From Liolophura sinensis (taxonomy: Eukaryota; Mollusca; Polyplacophora; Chitonida; Chitonidae), in contig NC_088303.1 of assembly GCF_032854445.1 (NCBI RefSeq), forward strand, positions 16,127,501 through 16,191,500: a stretch of DNA of 64,000 bases. Reading direction: 5' to 3'. The position numbers were made by a program, and so were the translations under genes. Every line of letters starts with the position of its first letter. Position 1 is the stretch's first letter. Positions 11,801 to 44,175 of this stretch are shown piece by piece. The notes under the pieces were generated by a model. The model was not told the DNA's origin, ran no database searches, and worked only from the letters and a program-made list of their open reading frames with translations.

Positions 11801-14800
11801 AAATAATAGAAAGGAACATACCAAATTTAATTACTGAAATTTTGACTTATGTTTACAACGTAAAGCACCAGTCAGATTGAATAAATGAATATTGCATGTT
11901 AGTTCACTGTTCACTGTTTATGTTGCATCTATTTTTGTTTTGGTGTCACAGATACCCTGTTTACAGCATTTGCCTTTGGATATCACATATTATCTGTGTA
12001 TATCACTAGAATTGGATATCACATATTATCTGTGTATATCAGTAGAATTTGGATATCACAAATTATCTATGCATATCACTAGAATTTGGATATCACATAT
12101 TATCTGTGCCTATCACTAGAATTTGTATATCACAAATTATCTGTGCATATCACTAGAATTTGTATATCACAAATTATCTGTGCATATCACTAGAATTTGT
12201 ATATCACAAATTATCTGTGCATATCACTAGAATTTGGATTTCACATTATCTGTGTATATCACTAGAATTTGGATATCACATATTACATATTCTTCTGTTC
12301 TCTGCTTTTATCACTTTTATTTTAATACCATATCCTCTCTGTTTATATCATGTGTATTTTGCGTATCACATATTCTCTGTGTATGTCAAATGTATTTCGA
12401 TATGATCTTTTCTCTGTTTATATCACTTGTATTTTGTGTATCACATATTCTCTGTGTGTGTCAAATGTGTTTAGATATGATATCTTCTGTGTTTATATCA
12501 CTTGTATTTTGCATATCACATATTCTCTGTGTGTGTCAAATGTGTTTAGATATGATCTCATCTGTTTATATAACTTGTATTTTGCATATCACATATTCTC
12601 TGTGTATATCAAATGTATTTAGATATGATCTCATCTGTTTATATCACTTGTATTTTGCATATCACATATTCCCCGTGCATATCAGATGTATGTAGATATG
12701 ATCTGTTCTCTGTTTATATCACGTGTATCTAAGATGTCAAATGTTCTCTGTTATCCAGGCTTCAGCCCATCAGAAAAATTTGGATGTTGGAGCAAATATA
12801 TTTATTGGAAATTTAGATCCAGAAGTGGATGAAAAACTTTTATATGACACATTCAGTGCTTTTGGTGTCATTTTACAAACTCCCAAAGTAAGTTTTTGTT
12901 TATTGTTATGATTATATATATAAAAAAATTATATTAAAAAATACCTGTATATATAAAGCCCAGATTGTTTACATGTGATTTTGGTAAAAAAAAATGTGAA
13001 ACTTGGGTTTCCTTGTTCTCTGCTTGTTTTTTCCTGCCATAATGCTGACTGCCATTGTATAAGTCAAATATTGTTGAGTACATTGTGAAACAACAATGTA
13101 ATAATTTAAATAAATAAGATAAAAGAGAATGTGTAAAAAAGGCAAAATGAAAGTGTACGTATTATATAATGAATTGTAAAATGCCTTGCGAGGTACATTT
13201 GTGCTCCCTTGTTGTACTTATTAAATACTTATTCTAAATTAAGGTAATTAAGAAACAACTGATTTAACAAAACGTTTGTGTTCCTTAAAATCTGATTTGG
13301 AAATAAGGGGTATGCCAAATCCAAGCTTTATTGCTAAGAGAAGCACTTGGGGAAAATGTGGTGTTGTGAAATAAGGGAATATGTTGTTGCCTGATGATAT
13401 TGTTTTTGTACCCCTTAATGTTTGATGTGAAATTGTGTGGTTTTATTCCACCAGATTATGAGGGATCCAGACACCGGCAACTCCAAAGGATTTGCATTCA
13501 TCAACTTTGCCAGTTTTGAGGCATCTGATGCGGCCATTGAAGCCATGAATGGGCAGTATTTATGTAACCGGCCTATTTCTATATCATACGCTTTCAAGAA
13601 AGATGCCAAAGGAGAGCGACATGGCTCAGCTGCAGGTTTGTCACACTGTCAGCATTTTATCACTCCCCTCCTCCTGCTAAAGTTGTCTTGTCAAAGTGGA
13701 AATCCCAAACAGCAATACTACTTACTAGATGACCTTCATAAATCTGGTATTTTCATACGTGAGCTGGATGGCCTCAGTGGCTGAGGTGGTTAGCAATGAC
13801 ACAGGAGCCTCTCACCAGTGTGGTTACTATGAGTTCAAGTCCAGCTCATGCTGGTTCACACTCCGCCCGTACCTGGGAAGGTCTGCCAGGGTTTCCCCCG
13901 GGCTCTGTTCGGTTTTCCCCCACCACAATGCTGGCCACCATGCTGTAAGTGAAGTATTTTTGAGTACGGCGTAAAACACCCATCAAATAAATAAATATAT
14001 ATGGGAGTTGTGTCAATTCTTAACAACAGAGGTGTATTACAACTGCTTTGTATTTTTGTGAAATTCCTGTTGGCGGAATGGTCTAGATTGTTGACACATG
14101 TTGATGATGAATACATGCTAGATTGTGAATTTTCAGCACTATAATCTGTGCTACATCCAGAAAGTGTAAATCCCCAAATAGTGATATTTATTTTGGAAAT
14201 GTACAGTATCACAGAAAGATAAAGCTGCATGTGAAGTGGAATATTATTTTGGATGTTGTTAAATACATCTTTGAATTAGATTGTTTCCATTCTTGTTTGC
14301 AGAGCGGTTGTTAGCAGCACAGAATCCTTTGTCCCTGACAGACAGGCCTCATCAACTGTTTGCGGATGCTCCTCCCCCTCCCCAGCAACCTCCTGCCCCC
14401 TCCCAGTCCACACTTATCCCTCCCCCTCCTCCACCCTCCAGCGCTATCCCCACACAGATGCCAAACATGCCAGGTATAACCCAAAAATATTTGAGACTGC
14501 AAACATCAGGGTATTTTCCATTTACTTGGGCTAGCACTCTTTACTTGCGCAGACAAGATGCTGAAGACATTGTCTAAAGAAGATGGGAGTGAATACAAAA
14601 CTCTGCTTCACGGCTTCATAACTTGACAAGCAGTATTCTTGACATTCACAATATGCATATACTGTGTAGATTGTTCTGTTGTCGAACAATAATTTGGTGT
14701 ATTATCAGCTGTAGCACGTAGGAAATTGTCCAGTGTTGTTCATGACCATGTACCTTTCCGTGTTATCATTCACCTCGTTGTCTGCTTGCCGCTGCCTCTT

Positions 14801-17134
14801 GCAAGTGAAGTGCCCGGATGTATGTGGTCTCGAATAATCTTCATTGAAAAGTGATAAGCTTTTTCAAGACCGTGTTTCTTAGCTTTTCTTAACAGATGTA
14901 TATCTGGTGTGTGTCACTCGCTCTCATCAGGCAAAAGTTTTTCCACTTCCACCAATCTCGGAGGCAAAAGCATTCATTTATACCATTTGTCACCATGGTA
15001 ATTGTATCCATCTCGGTTGGTGATTGTATCATCTCGGTTTTCTTATTGATGATTGTATAATTTAGACTAACTGTGAGTTCAAGTCCAGCTCATGCTGGCT
15101 TCCTCTCTGGCCATAAGTGGGAAGGTCTGCCAGCAACCTGCAGATGGTCATGGGTATCCCCGGGGCTCTGCCCGGTTTCCACCTACCATAATGCTGGCCG
15201 CCGTTGTATAAGTGATATATTCTTGAGTACGGCATAAAACACCAATCAAATAAACAAATATAATTTAGACATGTTTTCTTTAAGACATACTTTGTAGTAC
15301 TAGCATTCATTGATATCGTATTAAAAACACGTACTAACTTCTTTTTTTTTTCCGTCCAGAGTTTTATAGGTATAGGTGTGATATAACCCTGTGTATCCAT
15401 CATACACTGCTTAATATCTGATGTATTGTTTTACCTTTATTATCATCAGGGATGATGTCGATGCAGACACCGCTGCCTCCTCCGCCCGTCCCTCCCCCAG
15501 CAGGGAATATTGGCCCCTCCCCCACCCACTGGGATGCCACCTCCCCCACTCCCACCCTCTGGGCCAGGCTCATTCATGCCCCTGGTGGTAAAGTACTTTT
15601 ATTATAGCTGTACAGTGATAACGTAGGAGGACATGCTTTTTGCTCTTTTGCATTTTTTGGTATTAAAATGTTTTACCTTTCCAAACAGCTTGTCTAGGCC
15701 AATTCATTGATGTGTTTAGCGAAATCTAAAGAGTGATAAGTGAAAGTGATAATACATACGGGTGTACATGTATGATAATGCAATGTTTTTTGGTTGACCA
15801 ATGGAATTGCTTATTTTTCAAGCCACACCCATGAAAGAATGAAATCGTTACTGAAAATGGTTTAAAGAAACAGGAATATTAATCTTGCATCACCTTGCAT
15901 CCTTGTTGGAGTTACCACTATACTGTCTACATTTATACACAAAAATACAGAATGGTGTTTAAGGGAAATGACAAATACTTTTTCATCCAGTGTTTGTGGT
16001 TCCGATGCAACTTTCACGTCTTCACATTGTATTATACTTCAGGTCAGCCGCCTCACATGCCCTTCCCCCCTCCCCCCATGGGGCGACCCCCTCTACCGCC
16101 CAATCCTGGGAACATGCCGCCCCCTGCACCACCCACAAGCTCAGCCGGAGGAATGAACCAAGGTACAGTCAGTAATTCTCCAGCAGCACTTGTCGTGTTA
16201 TATGAGGATACCTGTATTTATATCTTAATGTTATCGTGTAAAATAATTTTTGAATGTATGAATAATTGTGTATACAACACATTGGCATTTACATGTTTTT
16301 CTGCCCATTTACATATTTAAACCATATTTTTATTGGGAGATAATTTTACTAGTCACTAGAGGGCACTGAAGTTTGAATAATTTAACTTATCAAAAGAATC
16401 ATTTTAAGACCTTTATGCACCTGTCCATTTTTTCATGGTTTGTGTTTTTACTTCAGGAGCACCGCCACATTCGAGTGGACACCCAAACATGCCACCTCAT
16501 CCTGGGCCCCCAGGGGGTCACCCAAATATGCCCCCTCCTCCAGGGATGAGACCCCCTCCTCCTGGCTGGAGGGGACCTCCACCACGAGGTCCACCACCAT
16601 TTGGTAAGACCTTAGCCAGCCTCTTGTTTCTTAGAACAGTACTCTCGTTAAGTCGTAGAGCGTTCAAGCGATTTTTGGCAAGGATGAAAGCTCAACAACC
16701 AAATGAAAAATTGAAATTTTGTTTTCTTTGTGTCTTGTTTATTAAATAGTGACAACCCTTTATACTATTTAAAATATGCCAGATCTTGCTTGCTGGTTTT
16801 AAAGAAAACAATAAATAAAAGCAAAATTTCTACAATGTGTTCTATCAGTGTTTAATACATATATAAAGTACTGTAGTATGTGTACTTAAGGTAGTAGAGC
16901 ATGATCCTACTAATTTATGCATAATAACAGTTCAATAATATAGTTATAGATTATGATATTCTTCCAACTGCATTCTTCCCTTTCTTTTTTGTAACAGGTA
17001 TGCGGGGTCCATTCCATGGGATGAGGGGACCTCCTCCACCTCCTCATCGGGGTATGAGACCCCCACCCAGAATGAGGGGCCCACCTCCTCCAGGCATGAG
17101 GGGTCCAGGAGGACCGCCGCCTCCACGCTACTGA
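2891..17134 (+). CDS. SF3B4: Splicing factor 3B subunit 4 (SF3b49/SAP49), 10 coding exons
   Basis: U2 snRNP SF3b subunit that contacts pre-mRNA near the branch site. Coding exons: 2891-2924, 10086-10169, 11100-11245, 12759-12887, 13455-13635, 14303-14473, 15450-15587, 16043-16162, 16457-16603, 16998-17134. They sum to 1287 nt, 428 residues, close to the human protein (about 424). All junctions are GT-AG and phases match. The start is [11 protein letters not shown], nearly the vertebrate N-terminus. RRM1 (about 13-88) has RNP2 VYVGGL and RNP1 GYGFVEF. RRM2 (about 101-178) has IFIGNL and KGFAFINF. The rest is a Pro/Gly/Met-rich tail with PPPP runs, ending in PRY. Exons 6-9 are all phase 1-1. 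Exon 7 contains what looks like two compensating single-C indels (see findings). Intron 1 (2925-10085) hosts the vezatin gene on the same strand. I am very sure of identity. The exact donor of exon 7 (15584 or 15587) is less certain. Confidence 0.96.
4537..6807 (+). CDS. VEZT: Vezatin, single-exon gene nested in SF3B4 intron 1
   Basis: Adherens-junction membrane protein; in vertebrates vezatin links the cadherin-catenin complex to myosin VIIA. The frame is open for 756 residues, close to the human length (about 780). The start at 4537 ([13 protein letters not shown]) matches the vertebrate N-terminal pattern. An in-frame ATG at 4438 would add 33 unconserved residues, so it is rejected. Two hydrophobic segments at about 122-139 and 156-177 form the expected hairpin. 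They are followed by the conserved stretch [15 protein letters not shown] (about 208-222). Later come an acidic YVDDEAED motif (about 532), a Lys/Glu-rich coiled coil (about 550-595) and the conserved C-terminal [19 protein letters not shown] block (about 700). No intron interrupts it, whereas the other recognised genes here have 5-16 coding exons. A polypyrimidine tract plus TAG at 4502 could be a 5'UTR acceptor. No stop or frameshift suggests decay. Confidence 0.95.
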   Translation: MSQDSDEDVIFENSALHQHLKSAGVEDVKTETYQTQQLRENEALTEAFGKNCSKIDKNWKMLISDWFGFLHLKTTLRHLETVARSKIYYELRQGTTLEPDDASFLEEFLGPCFETQSDACRKVAGLLGFAVVIVAVLCQRIMTTNLTLKHVFYSDPLVVMATCCLMLLIGCYLFLFIKQKRLEEQITVFVEFLKTLEQFQLLLKKSIRLIQESELVARGFTLIANTGPLHGMEQRSGRSAARQCPELRHSVFHASRDSMMYIRNATRRLLQTLYPLYPESGTSHYLAFMDLEDFGPCVHVTGNSEESRAQLLEATDSFSVAALKGMSNLWILQQSEFIRCLAICFQSLSQWPATKAQSLSIHRLLHEVMKTPVSMLEDSLTTLQRCYDFHYASTVVDNTSEPVPDRAGNSQLKGLYVAIHSLDLHLQSALKISQSLASDIQKQIDNSDAEPSDEPNNEWMQKLLRIKTELAACHDCMSEGQSQGDRLFRRQPESAEGETHGKVSLSMKKQPATKATVQILGEPVIEDEVFETYVDDEAEDMQASAWDEFLSPEEKAKKKKEKEEAVRLLSELRTVISGLAEERKKKEERILLAKYGFVQSECHSGDNVQSVSLESRVDVQSTPGTVSAGVNIQSDNVKEESLMNSGQNLPKVTIKPAAEEDELSPLSVKPPALLQDLPVSSGSTETFVDAGEQASVSSRLERLAGPNLSFTASLAAQAVAKYRLLGLESQTFGDDNDIYGDSENDSDSFEDSKTSK
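7225..7340 (+). repeat. Degenerate tRNA-like SINE fragment
   Basis: It contains 'gtggtctaggtgttaaaagtg' followed about 50 bases on by 'gcaggttaaaacctag', a plausible decayed box A and box B pair in SF3B4 intron 1. No body or tail is recognisable. Confidence 0.35.
7580..7585 (+). terminator. Candidate polyadenylation signal for vezatin
   Basis: AATAAA about 770 nt after the vezatin stop. A second AATAAA lies at 7838-7843. Either would end a vezatin transcript inside SF3B4 intron 1. Use cannot be shown from sequence. Confidence 0.4.
8280..8395 (+). repeat. SINE-like fragment, second family
   Basis: The string 'acatgtggaaagtttgtcagtgacttgc' parallels 'acatggggaaaagtttgtcaataacttg' near 29600 and the copy near 10930. 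It ends in a short (CAAT)-type tail. Truncated copy in SF3B4 intron 1. Confidence 0.4.
10740..11055 (+). repeat. SINE-like repeat, second family, in SF3B4 intron 2
   Basis: It shows 'gcgggaaagtaatttgccaaatgtcagtgg', then 'ccaggccctctggttttctc', then 'gaccgccattgtttcagtgaaaat', and ends in 'cgttaaacaacaaacagtcaatc'. The order and wording match the copies at 895-1055 and 29575-29720. It ends only about 45 bases before exon 3 of SF3B4. Confidence 0.5.
11335..11424 (+). repeat. Short tandem repeat, about 27-bp unit, three copies
   Basis: The phrase 'ctcactgagtgcagttttac' repeats in direct tandem at 27-base spacing in SF3B4 intron 3. Copies are nearly identical, which suggests recent expansion. 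Confidence 0.8.
11985..12285 (+). repeat. 37-bp minisatellite, about 8 copies, SF3B4 intron 3
   Basis: The unit is built around 'ggatatcaca.attatctgtg' and 'atatcactagaattt', repeating every 37 bases with few changes. Open frames across it come from the low stop content of the unit and are not genes. It is followed directly by a second, related array at 12290-12758. Confidence 0.85.
12290..12758 (+). repeat. 75-bp minisatellite running into the exon 4 acceptor of SF3B4
   Basis: About six copies at spacings of 72-75 bases, marked by 'tatatcacttgtattttgc' and 'tatcacatattctctgtg' and then 'gatatgatct'. Because 75 is divisible by three, one frame stays open for over 150 codons; this is not coding. 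The last degenerate copy merges into the splice acceptor: 'gtcaaatgttctctgttatccag' looks like a variant of the unit. The array therefore supplies the branch-point and polypyrimidine region of exon 4. Confidence 0.8.
13030..13115 (+). repeat. 3' fragment of the major SINE family
   Basis: The block 'cctgccataatgctgactgccattgtataagtcaaatattgttgagta' matches the SINE body, followed by an (AAAT)-type tail. The 5' part is missing. Confidence 0.6.
13768..13998 (+). repeat. Near full-length major SINE with tRNA-like head
   Basis: The best-preserved copy. The head 'tggcctcagtggctgaggtgg' carries a box-A-like motif and 'gagttcaagtccagctc' a box-B-like motif. The body has 'gggaaggtctgccagg', 'ccaccacaatgctggccacc' and 'gagtacggcgtaaaacaccc', then 'atcaaataaataaata'. 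It inserts about 130 bases after exon 5 of SF3B4, in the gene's orientation. Confidence 0.8.
15068..15262 (+). repeat. Major SINE family copy in SF3B4 intron 6
   Basis: It starts in the box-B-like 'gagttcaagtccagctc', continues through 'ccataatgctggccgccg' and 'gagtacggcataaaacacc', and ends 'aatcaaataaacaaata'. It lacks the tRNA-like 5' head. Confidence 0.75.
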
Positions 17135-18082
17135 GCGTCATATATCTGTGGAAACTCACATGTGCTGATACCATATTTCCAGGGATGAAATGCATAGAAA
17201 CATGCATTATTTTCCTTGTGTGGACACCAGGAAAATTTGGTGACAGAAGTGAACAGAATTTGTGTCATGTCTTTTTAAATGGAAGTCGTCCATGAGATCA
17301 ACTGATACGGCAACACTAGCCAGTGATGAATGTGTAGAAGAATGGTGGTGTTTTTTCTGGATTTGGAAATGTAAAAACGTTAAATGTGACAGTTAGTGTT
17401 GACTGAGGGTAGAAAAGACGTGTTAAAGTTGCACTGGAGGCTAAAACAAATTTGATGTTTTTCAGACACTTGGGCGAGCGAGGCAGCTTATTTTTCTGTT
17501 ATTTTTGTCGTATTAATGATACAGGTGTTGACTTTGTGGCAGGAATCAGTCCTTTCCAAGAAGTGTTGTGATGCTTAGTGGTATGCTACTGTGCAAGAAG
17601 TCACTGTGAATGGCAGCATGACTAAGTAGGAAGTTTTTACCAGGACTGGTTTGTGAGGCCACTAAAAATCTTGTTGAAAAGGGTGGTAGTATTTTTACGC
17701 ATGATGTCTCCGTGATCATCTGTCATCTGAGTTACAAGGAGACACAAATCGTCATGACGACCCATTGAGTTTTCATAATGTGTATATGTATCTTTCAAAT
17801 TTTTGTTGATTAAAACTTTTCAATGAGTTGTTTTTGCTTCAGATAAATGCACATCTGAAGAATGACGTAATTCATGCATTTATGGTATTTTGGATTTTTT
17901 TTCTGGAAGGCATGCAGCAGCCAGTGACAAAGAATTGAAATTCATTTAAGCCTTCATCTTTGAAACAACAATGTGTAAAGCATCTTTGTTGTTCTGTGGT
18001 TGGATGCTAATTTTTGTTTGGCACCTGTCAGAAATTGAATACAGGTATGTGTTAGCATTTCCAAAATTAAGTGGAAGCGAAA

Positions 18083-18088
18083 AATAAA
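18083..18088 (+). terminator. Candidate SF3B4 polyadenylation signal
   Basis: AATAAA about 950 nt past the SF3B4 stop; another AATAAA follows at 18131-18136. No earlier AATAAA was noticed in the 3'UTR. This sets a likely 3'UTR of 17135 to about 18100-18150. Confidence 0.5.
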
Positions 18089-18149
18089 ATAGTAAGGAAG
18101 TGTTTATCTTGTAGATTTTCATCTCTCATAAATAAATGTCATCTTGAAT

Positions 18150-21100
18150 GATGTGACTGGTTACTTTTTATGTTCAAATGTTAGCCATTCAACATTTTTT
18201 GCGTGAAATTTGTTAGAAGAACACCTTGTTGGAAGAACAAAATGGCAAACACCTGGAGCTCGCTGTATGGGTGACAAACTGTGCAGGTGTTACATGTGGG
18301 TCAGATAGTGAGTTTAAACAGACCAAAGGGTGAAGTTAGCTCTCAGCCACATTTTCTCCGCCTATACAAACTGGCCGAGTCTTGAGTAAAACCAGTCAAG
18401 TCAATGAATACATTCTTACCGTGATGAAATGTGGCATCATAGCCTTTTTTAGCTCGCTGGAGATCAGATGCTGTCGATGGCGGTGTCAAGTTTGGTAAAG
18501 ATCTTCACACTAATTGGAGAATAATATCTGTGAATGACAGTGACAATTATTCTACTTTATTTTGGTTTGGACGTCACAAACCACATGACCTGAACATTAT
18601 GCAGCTTGATGAGCTGCTCAATCAGGTGAGCTGCCAGTGTTCTCTGAATGCCTTGGTTTTTTGTGTTTTATGTCTTGACTGAAGTAAATACCAAAAAAAA
18701 AAAACAGTGTACTTACGGAAACCATAAGATTATCTGGAAAAAGAGTATTTGGAAACCACTTTTTACAACACCCTTCTGTTCACAAATCAGAAATTATTCT
18801 GAAGGTAAGAACTGAGCCTCAATGCACTGGTACAGTCCTAGCATACAGCCACAGTTACAGAATACAATCCAGTGCCAGATAAAACATCCATTGCCTGTGT
18901 CATATATTGCCTGTGATTGGTAAAAGGATGTAGGGAAAAGTGCTATAAAATAGTATGGTTGTAAAGAGCATGAAGATAGATATGCCAAAGCAAATTACAA
19001 AATGTTGTTTACTTTTGAGGCATATTTTATATTTCTCAACCCATCTGCATTATGCATTTTCGTCAATGATGAACGTCAATCACCAATCAAATATAACGTA
19101 TAATGAGTGATTGTTGTTCAATGTCATACTCAAGATGGTGGGCAGCTTTATGAGTACTGAAAAGTGAACGGATAAACCACCTCCCTTTGGCAAGTTATTA
19201 AAGAACTTTCCCACCTGTGACTAGAATTAAATACATGTACCCAAATTCTTCAACCTTTATAACAGCCTCTGCAACACTGTTTTGAACATTCTAAGGAAAC
19301 TATGGGTTGTAAAGAAACACTTGGCACAGTTTTATAATACTTGTATCTATTAGTGATACAAACAGATCATTTTAGCATCATTTTCATAAGGACTGTATGC
19401 AGAAATTCCAGTGAAAAAAGTGCATTCAAGGTCCACACAGTTGAAGATTTACAGTAGGCTTATAGCATATAGCTTAGGCCACTGGAAAATGTAACACAAG
19501 GAGAGATGAAACAACAAAAGCTCACCATTGATTCAGTTTGATAAGAAATATATTTATGATCCATAGTATGACACAGGATACTGTCCCCTATACATCTCTT
19601 AATAGCAGGATGGCAAGTCCTTGGTATACTCAACATGAATTGGTGTAGAAATCGATGATACTCGCTCTGACAATTGTGAATTCTTAAATGAAGCCAATGA
19701 AATGAACAACACTAATAACATGAAAGAAACAAAAAAAGATCTTGTTACAATATGTACAGTACATTAAGGGAAAATAATGTTACGTAGTTTACCCCTACCA
19801 CATGAACGCCAGAGGCGTCTTACACCCGATTAAATCAAGACCTAAGATACATGTTGCAGGAACTTGATGTGATGAAAATAAATATATTCATGTTCAGTGC
19901 AATAATTAAAGGTAAGAAAAAGAAGCAAATTTTCATTTGAAAATTACAGACTGCTGCATGTTTGAGAGAAAATTGCAGAGAATTTTACATGTCAGATACT
20001 TTGCTCGTACATGTACTTAGATCACATTGCGTATACTTTTGATTCCTTCTTACTGCTCAGATAAAATCTTCTGATTGGCTGGTGTGGTTGATAAGCATGT
20101 CCAAGCTCTGCCTAGCCTAGGCTAAATTTCAGGTATGGCAGATTTATACTAGCTTGACAAAGGCTGCCTATCTCTACTGTCAGCCAATATGTGCTGAGTC
20201 TGTGTCCCTTTAACACACAAACATGACATGGGTGAATGATACAAACATTTTTGCTGGTTGGTTGTCTATCACTGTTAATAGCAGACTACAAAATTAGAGG
20301 GGAGAGAAAAAAGCCTTACTCCCTGCAATTCACATAACATTAGTCTAATGAAGACAAAAGTCAGCATATAAGGGTAAAAAGAATCAAAATGTGATTGGAC
20401 TGAATGACCATGTTCAGTTAATTAATATGCAACAAATCGCTAATTTTGCAATAGCCTTCTCCACTGATGTTTGCCAATGTTTGTACCAAGTTTGAGATTA
20501 ATTCCACCAATATATCAGAATAAAATGCCCTGAACACAACTCTTATAACCTTCCTTGTTAAGGTAATTGCTGTGTTGGATCTACGGAATTATTTATCAAT
20601 ATTCCCCTTGTTGGATTTTATGTTTTGACCATGTGTAAAGTTGGGAGAGTTAACCAGACACATGGAAAAGGTGTAAGATCAGCAAGAGGGGATAACAAGA
20701 ATGAAACTGTTACCAAACACAACACATGCAAGCTTTGCTGGAGTTAGCTGGCCAGTTTTCTATGCTCCGTTAACAGCAATGATTAAATATAGTCAAGAGT
20801 ATTGGGATAAAAATGTACATATTGTTGACAACATCCCTGATTTGAAGAAATTGCGTATTTTGATGATTTTTATGATATTCTGTATTTAATGAAGTATTTC
20901 TGGGACATGTATCTTGGGACGGTCTGTAGAGTTTGATGTTTAGGTTCAGTTCTTAGAACATGTTGTTAGAACTAACTAATCTAACCTAATCCACGAATTG
21001 TGGGCCCATATTTATAAACCAATACTGTTGTCATTTACATCAGATTGCGAGTGTTACATTTGACAGGCCTAGTAAAACAAAAAACAGTAAGACAAAGACC

Positions 21101-22100
21101 ACTTCTGTAAAAACTAATACTGGGTGGGAGACCCCCTTCTATAAATAACAACTCTCATGGAACTACATTGTACATGGCAGTTGCTCATCAACACCACAGA
21201 CTGTATTCGGAGGGATTATGGCCCCTTGATCCCAGATGTCCTCATGCTGACAACAGCTACATTTGACTGTCAAACCAGCTTTGTACTTGTCAGATTACAC
21301 CTAGACTAGTTAATACTTCATACTAGAACTCAAGCCTTGGCCAACATGCTTTGTGACCAGTATTAGCCAATAACTTATTGAACAACTTGCTTCAGCACCA
21401 TTGACATGTAGAATTCATTTTAGGATTCCTGAGCATGCCATGGAGCAGGAATAAAAATCTTTGAACTGGCATTTGAACAGAGAACAAAAGGCAAATAAAA
21501 TTCAAAATGTCTACTAAGACAGAGGTTAACTGACCTATTTTGCCCATCGCTGAACACATTTGAACTACTTAAAAAATGCAACAGAACTTAACACACTTCA
21601 CACAATAAACACAAATTAAACGCAAATAAGATTGCCATGGGACAAGGAAACATAAACTATACACAGGTTCAAATTTGTAGATTTTGAAATAGAAACCATG
21701 TTAACATATGCATCACTAGAAAAGGAAAATTAATACAATTGAGATTGAAAGCAAGCAGAATTACTAACACATGTACAGCTGTACACACAATGGGTGTGCA
21801 TCAGAGGAAGGAAACTGGTGAACTGTCCCCAAGTCTTGACTCGGTAAACAGTCTACATGCCTGTCTTCATTAAGCCACCCTAAAGCTTCCAGGACCAAAT
21901 TGCTTGGGTGACTTTTTATTTACACACTAATAGTTATTACAAATACACAAATTACGATGCTTTCAATAGCTGATTATATCCTCAGGTACTTGTAATTACA
22001 TTCCTTACACTATCTCCATGTTTCAAGGCTTACAATGTCGTTATAAAGTTATTCATTTTCAGTTGTTTTGTTTTTTTTTTTCCATCTGGACCTTCCTTTT
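18150..22100. other. Convergent intergenic DNA between SF3B4 and WDR33
   Basis: No gene is supported on either strand. Open frames are short and lack family features or paired splice signals. Composition is A/T-rich, with a homopolymer A run near 18690. It could include alternative longer 3'UTRs of either flanking gene. Confidence 0.5.
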
Positions 22101-22121
22101 ATAACCGAACAATAAACCACT

Positions 22122-22127
22122 TTTATT
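22122..22127 (-). terminator. Candidate WDR33 polyadenylation signal
   Basis: TTTATT on the plus strand is AATAAA on the minus strand, about 790 nt past the WDR33 stop. Another lies at 21915-21920. Which is used is unknown. Confidence 0.4.
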
Positions 22128-22918
22128 GATATTTTTAATGTTAAATACACAACATTTTAACAAGAGTTTATGTTCAGGTTTACAATGCAGATTTCATTCA
22201 TCAAACAAGTTCTTGTTCACAGTTTTTTCCAATAATCCCAGCACTGGAGAATTCTGAAGACAAATAAAGAATTCAAAACTGAATTCCATGTACATGTATT
22301 GGTCAATTTTAAACCAAAGAAATTTGAACTCCAGCCACAAATGCTGAAAACTTGAATGGTGTGGCAACAGATGTGCAAATTTTATCCCTACCAGTTTTGA
22401 GACATGCTGTAGAAAATACTTACAACCTCAGCCATATATGGACTCCAGAACTCTGCATGTATGATGGATACTAATATGCTGTGAAATGGCCACACCTATA
22501 TTCATTCTTTGATGTGAAACATTCCAAAAGGTGTTGGAAGTGATGTCAGAAGTGTTTGGGGTGGTCACATGATCCTTAGCACTTTCCGTCAGCAAGTTTG
22601 GACACGTCTTTCAGCACAATTTCCTGTATTCTTTCTTCGGTCACTTCGGTGAATTGGCTTCACAGTTGTTATCAGTTGTTTCTCTAAATATCCTTAGTCT
22701 TCATTACAGAATCAAGACTTACACAATATGTCATAACAGCTTGCATCGAATTTCTGTTTTCATCTGAGCATATAACAACATTTTGTATGTTGTTCTGAGA
22801 AACTCAGATTGGCCACACTGTGATTCTGTCTCATTTACAACCATTGTCTAACCACCGTACTTTAGCCAAGAACAACGCTGGCATGTTTTGTAAATTTTGA
22901 TACCATGAAGCAGGTCTT

Positions 22919-44175
<21,257 letters not shown>

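Noticed and set aside
12234-12695. Plus-strand open frame of 153 codons
   Set aside because: It lies wholly in a 75-bp minisatellite whose period is divisible by three, inside SF3B4 intron 3.
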